32,050 nt of DNA from contig CAYWSJ010000040.1 of assembly GCA_964461045.1 (NCBI GenBank), forward strand, positions 1 to 32,050. Reading direction: 5' to 3'. Positions 8,292 through 16,150 of the stretch are shown piece after piece. Position 1 is the first letter of the stretch. Each line of letters begins with the position of its first letter. The position numbers and the translations under genes were made by a program. Under the pieces are notes generated by a model. That model did no database searches and was not told where the DNA came from. It saw only the letters and a list, made by a program, of their open reading frames with translations. This DNA is from JAGXLC01 sp964461045 (GTDB taxonomy: Bacteria > Bacteroidota > Bacteroidia > Bacteroidales > UBA12077).

Positions 8292-11200
8292 TTAATTCAT
8301 TAGAATCTCAATAGCTTTTATTAGCTGTTGATCAATTCCTTTTGATACTTTACTATATTCTTGTTTTATTTTAACATCAGGTTCCAACTGTTTATTTTCA
8401 AGATATTCACCCTCCATGTTTTTGGATCCTACCTGGGGAATCCCAAAAACAAGGCTTGGGTCCTGAAGTCTTTCCCACCATACAGCAGTCATTGTCCCAG
8501 GGACAGGCATTCCAACAGTTTTCCCAATGTTCAGTGTTTTGTAGGCATAAGGGAAACCATGGGCATCCGAATAATTACCTTCACTCATTAGCACAACCGA
8601 TTCTTTGGTCCATTGCGTCATAGGATCATGGCCAAAGTGTTGGCCCCTTGGGTAATAATCTACATACTTTGTTCCATTGAACAGAATTGCTAAATCATTA
8701 TGCAGCCATCCACCGCCATTAAAGCGTGTGTCTATCACAACTGCTTCCTTGTGATAATTTTTTCCAAATAAATTAGAATATATTTGTCTGAATGACCTGT
8801 CATTCATTGATTTAATGTGAATATAGCCTATTTTTCCATCGGAAATTTCATTTGTTTTGTCACGCATTTTTTCTACCCATCTGTCGTATAACATGCTACC
8901 TTTTTCTCTTTGAGAAATAGGTTTAATTGTTTCGTTCCAGCGTTTGTTTTTGTTTGGATCGAAAACTGTAATCAGCAGTTTTTTACCTTCCTGGTGATTT
9001 AAAAGCCGGAAAAACTCATTTGTGTTTTCAACCGGGTTATTGTTTATTTTTTCAATTATGTGTCCTTTTTGAATATTTGATTCTGCTTTATTAAGTGGGC
9101 TTTTATCCATTATTTCAGTAATTTTTATCCCTTTTCCTTCAAAATTCCAGTCGAAGAATATTCCCAAAGAAGCTGTCTGATCTTCATTTTCTGAACTTGA
9201 ATAATACCTCGCACCTGTATGAGATGCATTTAGCTCACCTAGCATTTCACTTAACATTTCTGCAAAGTCATAATTATTATTTATATGAGGTAGAAATCTT
9301 TTATATTCTTTTTTGTAGAATTCCCAATCAACCCCATGCAGATCTTTGTCATAAAATTTCTTTTTAACCTGTCGCCAGATGTGCTCAAAAAGATATTCTT
9401 TTTCTTCATCTGTTTTTAATTCAATTTTTGCACTGAAAGGGACAGGTTTTGTAATGTTTTTCTTTAACTCTACTTTAGAAATTTTTCCTCCGGATAAAAC
9501 AAACAATTCGTTTCCTTTTTTATTCAGGTGTAGTTGTCCTCCATATTTTGTTTTTAAATCAACTACTTTTTTGGTTTCATTATCCAGAAAGTCATGAACC
9601 CATAAATCATAGTATTTGTCAAATTTGCATAAATAATAAAGCTTGTCGCCTTTCTTCGACATTACCGCATCAGAGAGTGATGAAGAATGGATTGTAAGTC
9701 TCTTGGTACGGTCATTTAGCCCTTTGAATTCTATTTTTACAGGCTCAATTTTCTTTTTTTCTTTCTCTTCATCTCTGTCTTCATCATTTTCTTTCTTTCC
9801 GTATTTGTCTTTTTTATATACTTCGAGTTCTTCCTTTGTCATATTAAATGTATCGTAAGCTTCCTGGTTGAAGAACATACCATACACATCATACTGGGCT
9901 CCCCAGCTTCCGTGACTTCTCATTCCTTTTCTGTCTGTAAACCAAATCATCATTTTACCATCCATCATCCATTTTGACATGTTATCTTCATATCCGCTTT
10001 TAGTAAGATTTCTGACTTCTTTTTTTCCTTTTGCGTCAATCAGGCCTATTTCATTTGAAAAGAAATGCTGTGGAGAGTATTGGGCCAGAAACCATTTTCC
10101 ATCCGGTGACCATTGAAACCACTGATCTCCGTCTGAATATGAGTAATTATACTTACCTTCCAGTATTGTCCTTATATCTCCTGATTTTAAATTCAGTACT
10201 TTTAAAGTTGTTCTTTCTTCCAGAAAAGCTACTTCTTTGCCATCCGGAGAATATTGAGGCTGGAAAGTTTCTTTTGTTGTTACCAGAATTGGTTTTTCTT
10301 TCAGAACTGTAGATAAAGTAAATAGTTTTTCATCTTCCCTTGAAAGCGATGTTTCGTATAAATTCCAGCTGCCATTTCTTTCAGAGGCATACAACAATTT
10401 TTTACCATCCGGGCTAAAACTTACTGAACGTTCCTGTTCAGGGGAGTTTGTTATTCTTTTTGTTGTTTTATAATCAGAGGTGGTTGTAAAAACATCTCCA
10501 CGTATTATAAATGCAATTTCTTTTCCATTAGGTGAGAGATCCATTTCACTTACCCTGGAATTAAAGGTTTTATATTGGATTGTGTTTTGCCTGTTGTCCG
10601 TATGAATTTCTACTGATAATTTTTTCGGATTTTCATTCGGCTTTTTGATATATACCTCACCATTATAGCTGTAGCATATAATATTATCATTACTGACAGA
10701 AAGAAATCTTACCGGATGATTTTCCAATGATGTTATTTGTTTTATTTTTCCAAAATTCTTTCCGTGTTCATTTATTTTAAATTTCCCAATATTAAAATTG
10801 TTATTAAAACGTTCAGTTAAAAAATAAATGTTCTTTTCGCTCTGATCTATGACAGGCCATCTGTCTTCCCCTTTGAAACTGGTAATTTTTTGGTGTTTTC
10901 CGGATTTAGTATCATAAACCCAAAGATCTCTTGTTACAGAAGACTTGTGATGCTTTCTCCATTTGTCTTCGTAACCTTTGCGGTCCTGGTAGTATATAAA
11001 AGATCCGTCAGAAGTCATCTTAGCTTCTTCGGCAGGAGTTGTTAATACTTGCTGAATGTTTTTATTACTGAGTGATACCTCGTAAAGCTCAGAAAGCACA
11101 GAAGAGGGAAACATCGCATTGGAAGCTTTGTCGAGTATTGAGGCACTATATAAAACTGATTTATCATCTGGTGTAAAACTATTTGGAATTTCATTATTTG

Positions 11201-11531
11201 AATGATAGGTTATTCTCTCAGGTTTTCCCCCGTTTTTATCGGTCAAATATATGTCGAAATTCCCAAACCGGTCAGAGGCATAAGCAATTTTATTGCCATC
11301 ACCGGACCAGACAGGTTTAAAGTCATAAGCCACATGTGATGTAATTGGGGTAGCCACTCCTCCCTCGGTTGAAACTTTGTATATGTCTCCTTTGTAACAG
11401 AAAGCGACAGAGTTACCGTCCGGTGATATTGAAGGATATCTGAGCCATAAGGGATTGTCAGAGCTTATAGCAGAAAAGGATGTAAACAGGGTAAAAAAAA
11501 GAAATAGAGAAAAGTGTTTTCTGAATGTCAT
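8292..11531 (-). CDS. Tricorn-type S41 protease with N-terminal beta-propeller repeats
   Basis: 1079 residues, the full length for bacterial tricorn homologues. A signal peptide (about 1-23) indicates export to the periplasm. PD40/WD40-like beta-propeller repeats follow (for example SPDGNSVAF, SPDGKEIAF, SPDGKKLLYAS and SPDGKEVAF), then a charged linker (about 580-600), a C1-type helical domain, a PDZ domain (about 785-870) and a C-terminal S41 peptidase domain. Active-site residues by motif: Ser770-His771 in NASHTGARY, the nucleophile Ser988 in GNYSDAHGFPY, and Glu1045 or Glu1050 near the end. The family degrades peptides released by other proteases; in Bacteroidota exported members probably scavenge or clean up peptides in the periplasm. 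The next gene, 49 bases on, is LolA-like. Confidence 0.93.
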   Translation of the reverse strand: MTFRKHFSLFLFFTLFTSFSAISSDNPLWLRYPSISPDGNSVAFCYKGDIYKVSTEGGVATPITSHVAYDFKPVWSGDGNKIAYASDRFGNFDIYLTDKNGGKPERITYHSNNEIPNSFTPDDKSVLYSASILDKASNAMFPSSVLSELYEVSLSNKNIQQVLTTPAEEAKMTSDGSFIYYQDRKGYEDKWRKHHKSSVTRDLWVYDTKSGKHQKITSFKGEDRWPVIDQSEKNIYFLTERFNNNFNIGKFKINEHGKNFGKIKQITSLENHPVRFLSVSNDNIICYSYNGEVYIKKPNENPKKLSVEIHTDNRQNTIQYKTFNSRVSEMDLSPNGKEIAFIIRGDVFTTTSDYKTTKRITNSPEQERSVSFSPDGKKLLYASERNGSWNLYETSLSREDEKLFTLSTVLKEKPILVTTKETFQPQYSPDGKEVAFLEERTTLKVLNLKSGDIRTILEGKYNYSYSDGDQWFQWSPDGKWFLAQYSPQHFFSNEIGLIDAKGKKEVRNLTKSGYEDNMSKWMMDGKMMIWFTDRKGMRSHGSWGAQYDVYGMFFNQEAYDTFNMTKEELEVYKKDKYGKKENDEDRDEEKEKKKIEPVKIEFKGLNDRTKRLTIHSSSLSDAVMSKKGDKLYYLCKFDKYYDLWVHDFLDNETKKVVDLKTKYGGQLHLNKKGNELFVLSGGKISKVELKKNITKPVPFSAKIELKTDEEKEYLFEHIWRQVKKKFYDKDLHGVDWEFYKKEYKRFLPHINNNYDFAEMLSEMLGELNASHTGARYYSSSENEDQTASLGIFFDWNFEGKGIKITEIMDKSPLNKAESNIQKGHIIEKINNNPVENTNEFFRLLNHQEGKKLLITVFDPNKNKRWNETIKPISQREKGSMLYDRWVEKMRDKTNEISDGKIGYIHIKSMNDRSFRQIYSNLFGKNYHKEAVVIDTRFNGGGWLHNDLAILFNGTKYVDYYPRGQHFGHDPMTQWTKESVVLMSEGNYSDAHGFPYAYKTLNIGKTVGMPVPGTMTAVWWERLQDPSLVFGIPQVGSKNMEGEYLENKQLEPDVKIKQEYSKVSKGIDQQLIKAIEILMN

Positions 11532-11558
11532 GATATTGTATATTTAGGTTAAAGAATA

Positions 11559-11566
11559 TAAAGGTA
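11559..11566 (-). promoter_or_regulatory. Possible -7 promoter element for the tricorn-type protease gene
   Basis: Minus strand TACCTTTA matches TAnnTTTG in all but the last base, 28 bases upstream of the ATG. This is almost the same spacing as seen for purB. Confidence 0.3.
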
Positions 11567-11718
11567 GGAATTTTTTATTTAAGATTATTTTAGCCATTGT
11601 TTTTTTTTAAAATTAATATAAATAGTAGTGTTTATCATTTCCATGTTTTATAATCTGCTTATAATTAGCAACTTGTCTACCTGCTGGGTGTTGTAGAACA
11701 TCTATGTTGTAAAAGACG

Positions 11719-11738
11719 AACATGACAAAAGTCATGTT
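11719..11738. promoter_or_regulatory. Perfect inverted repeat resembling a CRP/FNR-family operator
   Basis: AACATGAC, four bases AAAA, then GTCATGTT: a perfect 8-base dyad with 4-base spacer, the geometry of FNR-type sites. Its centre (11728.5) lies about 42 bases before the transcription start expected from the candidate -7 element at 11758-11765. That is the position of class II CRP/FNR activator sites. The binding factor is not encoded in the window. The site is clear, the regulator is inference. Confidence 0.55.
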
Positions 11739-11757
11739 TATGAAATAATGTCCAACC

Positions 11758-11765
11758 TAATTTTA
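11758..11765 (+). promoter_or_regulatory. Possible -7 promoter element for hydCBA
   Basis: TAATTTTA matches five of the six defined positions of TAnnTTTG. No -33 TTG is found upstream, which would fit an activator-dependent promoter using the inverted repeat at 11719-11738. It would give a leader of about 85 bases containing both Rex-box-like palindromes. Confidence 0.3.
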
Positions 11766-11799
11766 GCGTTGAAAATCAATAAACAAAGAATAAATTTTA

Positions 11800-11834
11800 A
11801 TGTTAAAAAATTAACAGTGTTATAATATTAACAA
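11800..11834. promoter_or_regulatory. Two abutting Rex-box-like operators before hydC
   Basis: The right 18-mer (11817-11834) reads GTGTTA-TAATAT-TAACAA and matches TTGTTA-N6-TAACAA at 11 of 12 positions. The left 18-mer (11800-11817) reads ATGTTA-AAAAAT-TAACAG, contains a perfect 16-base palindrome (11801-11816) and matches at 10 of 12. The centres are 17 bases apart, so two dimers could bind side by side. The sites end 22 bases before the hydC start. Rex represses redox-balancing genes when NADH/NAD+ is low, and a rex gene is in the window. Confidence 0.65.
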
Positions 11835-11856
11835 TTACTAATTAAAATAGTGTGAT

Positions 11857-12327
11857 ATGCCTGAAATTAAAGAACTAGTAAAAAACTTAGCAGACAAACA
11901 TGGAAGAAACCGTGAGAGTTTGCTTCCTATTTTGCAAGGTATTGTTAAGGAAGAGAGAAGTATTTCTGAAGAAGCCATGACAGAGGTTGCGAGAGAATTA
12001 GAAATGTCAGCGGCTCTGGTTTATGGTACAGCTTCTTTCTATTCTTTCCTTGATATCAAACCAAGAGGTAAATATGTTATTCGTGTTTGCAGAACAATAA
12101 CCTGCGACATGAAAGGAAAGAAAGAAATTGTAGATACCTTGAAAGATCTTCTGAAAATCAATGTAGGTGAGACAACGAAGGACAACAAATTTACCCTTCT
12201 TGAGACAAATTGTCTTGGATGGTGCCACAAAGGGCCTGCAATGCTTATCAATGAGGAAGCTTATACAGAATTAACTCCTGAAAAGGTAAGTGACGTTATT
12301 GATGATTATATGAAGAAATTAGACTAA
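11857..12327 (+). CDS. hydC: NADH-linked [FeFe] hydrogenase, NuoE-like [2Fe-2S] subunit
   Basis: 156 residues, a typical NuoE/HydC thioredoxin-fold ferredoxin. The four [2Fe-2S] ligands are Cys78 and Cys83 (CRTITC) and Cys119 and Cys123 (CLGWC). The helical N terminus (LLPILQGIVKEERSISEEAMTEVARELEMS) is characteristic of the family. It carries electrons next to the flavin subunit HydB and is the first gene of hydCBA, 25 bases before hydB. The gene order NuoE-NuoF-HydA is the usual one for these trimeric hydrogenases. Upstream are two Rex-box-like sites and an FNR-like dyad. Start ATG at 11857 gives the expected N terminus. Confidence 0.95.
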   Translation: MPEIKELVKNLADKHGRNRESLLPILQGIVKEERSISEEAMTEVARELEMSAALVYGTASFYSFLDIKPRGKYVIRVCRTITCDMKGKKEIVDTLKDLLKINVGETTKDNKFTLLETNCLGWCHKGPAMLINEEAYTELTPEKVSDVIDDYMKKLD

Positions 12328-12352
12328 TTTTTAACCCTTAAAGACGATAATT

Positions 12353-13519
12353 ATGCCAGATACAAAGAAACTTCAAAGAGTTGATTTAATATTCACGGAG
12401 GAGTGCAGCTATAAGGATGTCCTCCAAAATACATTAAAGAGACCTAAAGATGAAATCGTACAGGAAATTTTAGACTCTGGTCTGCGTGGTCGTGGAGGAG
12501 CAGGTTTCCCAACCGGATTAAAGTGGAAATTCACTGCTCAGGAAGAAAGTGATGAAAAATTTGTTGTATGTAATGCAGACGAAGGAGAACCCGGAACTTT
12601 TAAAGATCGAGAAATCCTTACACGTGTTCCTTTTAAAGTTTTTGGAGGTATGGCCGTATGCGGTTATGTTATAGGCTCAAAGCAGGGCTACATGTATTTA
12701 CGTGGTGAATATGAGTACCTTAAAGAAGATATCCAGAAGAGAATAGATGAATTTCATAAAACACTTGATGAATTAGGCTTTGACTTTCGTATACAATTAT
12801 TAATGGGATGCGGAGCTTATATTTGCGGCGAAGAAAGCGCCTTATTTGAATCGATGGAAGGAAAACGCGGCGAACCAAGAAATAAACCTCCTTATCCTAC
12901 GCAGGAAGGTTTCAGAAGAAAACCAACTGTTATTAACAATGTGGAAACACTGGTTTATTCATTAATGATATGCAATGTTGGATCCCAAAAATTCCAGGAG
13001 CTTGGTACTGCTGACTCAAGGGGTTCAAAAGTGTTTTCCGTATCAGGAGATACTCCAATCCCGGGAATATATGAACTCGAGCTGGGAATGTCACTGGCTG
13101 AATTTGTTGAGGAATTTGGTGACGGTGATACCAAATCTGTACAAGTTGGAGGCGCTGCAGGTTTTTGTGTGCCCCGAAAGAAATTCAACGATACCATTAT
13201 TGGTTTTGAAGGAGTTCCTACCGGAGGTTCTATGATGCTTTTCAATAGTTCTAGATCCATGTACAACGTGCTTAAAAATTATGTTGAATTCTTCAGAGAA
13301 GAATCTTGTGGTCAGTGTACACCATGCCGTGTTGGTTGCCAGCAACTGCTGAAAGGAATTGAAGCAGTGAAAAAAGGTGAGAAACCAACTACTTATCTTA
13401 AAACTCTGTTGAAGCTGACTGAAGTTATGAAGGTTACAGCTAAATGTGGTTTGGGACAATCCGTAGCGAATTCATTTTCTTCTATTGTTGATAATTTCAA
13501 AGAAGAAATGATCTACTAA
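12353..13519 (+). CDS. hydB: NADH-linked [FeFe] hydrogenase, NuoF-like flavin subunit (short form)
   Basis: 388 residues: only the NuoF core. The NADH/FMN-binding glycine loop GRGGAGFPTG is at 46-55, and GEESALFESMEGKRG and the SLBB-like region follow. The C-terminal helical domain carries one [4Fe-4S] cluster through Cys319, Cys322, Cys325 (ESCGQCTPC) and Cys365 (KCGLGQS). The well-studied electron-bifurcating HydB proteins are about 600 residues, with an extra N-terminal [2Fe-2S] thioredoxin domain and a C-terminal two-cluster ferredoxin domain; neither is present here. The subunit should oxidise NADH (or reduce NAD+) and pass electrons to HydC/HydA. Whether the complex can bifurcate to ferredoxin is doubtful from this architecture. 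It lies 31 bases before the hydA ATG. Confidence 0.95.
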   Translation: MPDTKKLQRVDLIFTEECSYKDVLQNTLKRPKDEIVQEILDSGLRGRGGAGFPTGLKWKFTAQEESDEKFVVCNADEGEPGTFKDREILTRVPFKVFGGMAVCGYVIGSKQGYMYLRGEYEYLKEDIQKRIDEFHKTLDELGFDFRIQLLMGCGAYICGEESALFESMEGKRGEPRNKPPYPTQEGFRRKPTVINNVETLVYSLMICNVGSQKFQELGTADSRGSKVFSVSGDTPIPGIYELELGMSLAEFVEEFGDGDTKSVQVGGAAGFCVPRKKFNDTIIGFEGVPTGGSMMLFNSSRSMYNVLKNYVEFFREESCGQCTPCRVGCQQLLKGIEAVKKGEKPTTYLKTLLKLTEVMKVTAKCGLGQSVANSFSSIVDNFKEEMIY

Positions 13520-13550
13520 TATTTTGTTAAATCGAAAAAACAATTATAAA

Positions 13551-15341
13551 ATGGCTGATAAAGTAAATTTAAAAATAGATGGAATAGACGTTAGTGTTGA
13601 AAAGGGTAATACAGTCCTTGATGCAGCAAAAAAACTCGATATCCATATTCCCACTTTATGTTATCATGAAGATTTATGTGTAGCTGGTAATTGCCGGGTA
13701 TGTGTTGTTGAACGAAAAGGCTCAGGTAACCTGATAGCTTCTTGTGCAACTCCTGCAGAAGAGGGTATGGAAATATTTACAAATACACTGAAAGTACGCC
13801 AGGCACGCAGGTATATTGTTGATCTTCTACTTTCTGAACACAGAGAAGATTGTACCAAGTGTTATAAAAACAACAATTGTGAATTACAATCACTTGCTGC
13901 TGATACTATTATTAGTGATTATTTGTTTATGGATCTGGTACCTGATAAAGAATATACAATCGACCAGTACTCTCCTTCAATAATCAAAGATGATGGGAAA
14001 TGTATCCGTTGCCAGAGATGTGTAAGAACATGTACGGAATTACAACATGTTAGTGCACTGGGTGTTGCCTATAAAGGTGACGAAATGAAAATTTCCACTT
14101 TCTTCGAAAACCCAATGATTGAAGTAGTTTGTACAAATTGCGGACAGTGTGTGAACCGTTGTCCAACCGGAGCCTTGGTTGAAAGAAACTACATCGATCA
14201 GGTTTATGACGCGATTAGTGATGAAGATACTCACGTGGTAGTTCAGACTGCACCTGCCGTAAGAGTTGCCCTGGGAGAAGAATTAGGTTTTGATCCTGGC
14301 GAGAGAGTAACCGGCAAGATGGTAACTGCACTCAAACGTGTTGGTTTTGATTCTGTACTCGATACAGACTGGTCTGCAGACTTAACAATTATGGAAGAGG
14401 GAACAGAACTCTTAACAAGATTGAAGAAAGCACTCGTTGATAAAGATACAAGTGTTAAACTTCCGATGACTACTTCTTGTTCTCCTGGATGGATCAAGTT
14501 TATTGAACACACTTATCCTGAATTCCTGGAGAATGTTTCTACTTGTAAGTCACCACAACAAATGTTTGGTGCATTGGCAAAGACATATTATGCCCAAAAG
14601 CGTAACCTGAATCCGGAAAAAATTGTTTCCGTATCTGTGATGCCTTGTACTGCTAAAAAATATGAGGCAGACAGACCAGAAATGCGTGACAGTGGATACA
14701 AAGATGTTGATTATGTATTGACAACCCGGGAGCTTGGAATGATGATCCGTCAGGCAGGGATTGATTTCTTAACTATTCCGGATAATAAATATGACAGCAT
14801 CATGGGTGAATCTACAGGTGCTGCTGTAATTTTTGGAGCAACGGGTGGTGTAATGGAAGCTGCCTTAAGAACTGCTTACGAAATTGTAACCGGAAAAGAA
14901 GTACCGTTTGATAATCTCAATATTGAACCAGTTAGAGGTATGGAAGGTGTTCGTGAAGCATCTATTGTTATTGAAGGTGCTACAGATGACTGGAAATTCC
15001 TTGAAGGCGTTGAACTAAAAACAGTTGTAGCGCACGGCTTAACCAATGCAAGAGAAGTAATGCAAAAGGTTAAGAAAGGTGAGGCTGACTGGCACTTTAT
15101 TGAAATTATGGCTTGTCCTGGTGGATGCCTGGGTGGTGGAGGTCAACCTATCCCAACAACACCGGAAATTAGACAGAAACGGGCAGACGCTATTTATGAT
15201 GAGGATGCTAATCTGCCAATTCGTAAGTCTCATGAAAATCCTGAAATACAAGCTATTTATAAGGAGTTTCTGGGAGAACCCCTTGGTCATAAATCACACG
15301 AATTACTCCACACGCATTACAAAGAACGTGACAGAGTATAA
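13551..15341 (+). CDS. hydA: [FeFe] hydrogenase catalytic subunit (M3-type, HydABC family)
   Basis: 596 residues from the ATG at 13551 (MADKVNLKIDG); an in-frame TTG 27 bases earlier is a less likely start. The N-terminal plant-type [2Fe-2S] domain has Cys37, Cys48, Cys51 and Cys65. A NuoG-like His-Cys [4Fe-4S] motif (HREDCTKC...NNNC) follows, then two [4Fe-4S] sites (CIRCQRCVRTC; CTNCGQCVNRCP). The H-cluster domain has L1 TSCSPGW (308-314), L2 MPCTAKKYE (364-372) and L3 with Cys522 and Cys526 in MACPGGCLGGGGQP. L1 reads TSCS rather than the textbook TSCC. The protein ends after the small-subunit-like tail, without the extra C-terminal [2Fe-2S] domain of Thermotoga HydA. It makes or uses H2 in the cytosol with HydB/HydC. 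The HydEFG maturases needed for the H-cluster are not in the window. A strong terminator follows. Confidence 0.96.
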   Translation: MADKVNLKIDGIDVSVEKGNTVLDAAKKLDIHIPTLCYHEDLCVAGNCRVCVVERKGSGNLIASCATPAEEGMEIFTNTLKVRQARRYIVDLLLSEHREDCTKCYKNNNCELQSLAADTIISDYLFMDLVPDKEYTIDQYSPSIIKDDGKCIRCQRCVRTCTELQHVSALGVAYKGDEMKISTFFENPMIEVVCTNCGQCVNRCPTGALVERNYIDQVYDAISDEDTHVVVQTAPAVRVALGEELGFDPGERVTGKMVTALKRVGFDSVLDTDWSADLTIMEEGTELLTRLKKALVDKDTSVKLPMTTSCSPGWIKFIEHTYPEFLENVSTCKSPQQMFGALAKTYYAQKRNLNPEKIVSVSVMPCTAKKYEADRPEMRDSGYKDVDYVLTTRELGMMIRQAGIDFLTIPDNKYDSIMGESTGAAVIFGATGGVMEAALRTAYEIVTGKEVPFDNLNIEPVRGMEGVREASIVIEGATDDWKFLEGVELKTVVAHGLTNAREVMQKVKKGEADWHFIEIMACPGGCLGGGGQPIPTTPEIRQKRADAIYDEDANLPIRKSHENPEIQAIYKEFLGEPLGHKSHELLHTHYKERDRV

Positions 15342-15363
15342 ACTGTGTATTGATATAAACAGG

Positions 15364-15396
15364 AAAAAGGGCTTTCACTTCGAAAGCCCTTTTTTG
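15364..15396. terminator. Bidirectional rho-independent terminator between hydA and the [NiFe] operon
   Basis: Perfect stem GGGCTTTC / GAAAGCCC (15369-15376 and 15382-15389) with loop ACTTC, flanked by five As on the left and seven Ts on the right. It starts about 22 bases after the hydA stop, and on the other strand 11 bases after the stop of the transporter gene. It can therefore end both convergent transcripts. Confidence 0.92.
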
Positions 15397-15407
15397 TTAT
15401 CAAATAT

Positions 15408-16127
15408 TTATAACCCCAGGAATTGTATGCTTACTCCACACAAACAGATAGTTGCCCCTGCTATGGCATGCATGTATCGTTCAATAACTGATCTCTTCGG
15501 TAAATATTTTATACCGTATAAAATAAAACTTACCGCAAAAATCATCGTGGCAATGGTTACGACTCCAAATATTCCGGCAACCAGTGCAACACTGCCCCAA
15601 CTGCTTTTTGCAGCCGGATACATCAAGATGGGAATTAAAGGTTCGCAGGGACCAAAGACAAATATGGTAAACAAAATCCATGGAGTAATTTCCTTCTTGC
15701 TGCTATTCGACTGATGAACATGAACATGATCTTTCTGGTGAGTGTGCTCATGAGTATGTACCGTGCCATTTGTGTGAGTGTGTGAGTGGGTGTGTTTTTG
15801 TCCTCTGTACGCCCTCCTTAATCCCCAGACAAAATAAACAAGTCCGAATGCTATCAAAAGCCAGGCTGCTATGTTTCCGCGGAAACCTTCAAAACCTGTT
15901 AACCTGGTTAACGCCAGTCCAAGCGATATGCCAATAATACCTAACAGCACAGAACTACCAACATGCCCTAATCCACATAAAAATGTAATCCAGGCTGTTT
16001 TCAAATAAGACCAGTTCCGTGCCCTTGCCATCATAGCGAAAGGAACATAATGATCAGGCCCAAGAATTGTATGAAAAAAAGCTAAAGAAATTGCTGTAAT
16101 TATTAATACACTGAGTTCTGCCTCCAT
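15408..16127 (-). CDS. Membrane transporter with His-rich loop, probable nickel transporter (NicO/UreH-like)
   Basis: 239 residues, about six membrane helices. The first helix ends in HTILGPDH (19-26), a histidine/aspartate motif like the metal-binding helix of NicO/UreH/NiCoT-type nickel-cobalt transporters, although the spacing (HxxxxxDH) differs by one from the NiCoT signature. A cytosolic or periplasmic loop at 112-138 holds 11 histidines in alternating HxH runs, a metal-buffering feature. FGPCEPLIPILMYPAA begins the second half. It is the last gene of the [NiFe] hydrogenase operon, 23 bases after the zinc-ribbon gene, which favours nickel supply for hydrogenase assembly. Direction of transport (uptake or efflux) and metal are not provable from sequence. 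Confidence 0.8.
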   Translation of the reverse strand: MEAELSVLIITAISLAFFHTILGPDHYVPFAMMARARNWSYLKTAWITFLCGLGHVGSSVLLGIIGISLGLALTRLTGFEGFRGNIAAWLLIAFGLVYFVWGLRRAYRGQKHTHSHTHTNGTVHTHEHTHQKDHVHVHQSNSSKKEITPWILFTIFVFGPCEPLIPILMYPAAKSSWGSVALVAGIFGVVTIATMIFAVSFILYGIKYLPKRSVIERYMHAIAGATICLCGVSIQFLGL

Positions 16128-16150
16128 ATAAAATATTCTTTATGAGTTAC

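Larger units (their letters stand above)
11532..11856. other. 325-base divergent regulatory space between the tricorn gene and hydCBA
   Basis: No gene is visible. From left to right it holds a possible -7 element for the tricorn gene (minus), a perfect 8+8 inverted repeat, a possible -7 element for hydCBA and two abutting Rex-box-like palindromes just before hydC. These are listed separately. The rest is AT-rich sequence without recognised structure. Confidence 0.6.

Noticed and set aside
15079..15714. Open frame of 211 codons running from inside hydA across the terminator into the transporter gene
   Set aside because: It crosses two confident genes on both strands and a perfect terminator; not a real gene.
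15700..15800. Low-complexity GTG/CAT-rich stretch as a nucleotide repeat
   Set aside because: It encodes the His-rich loop of the transporter in frame, so it is explained by the protein.
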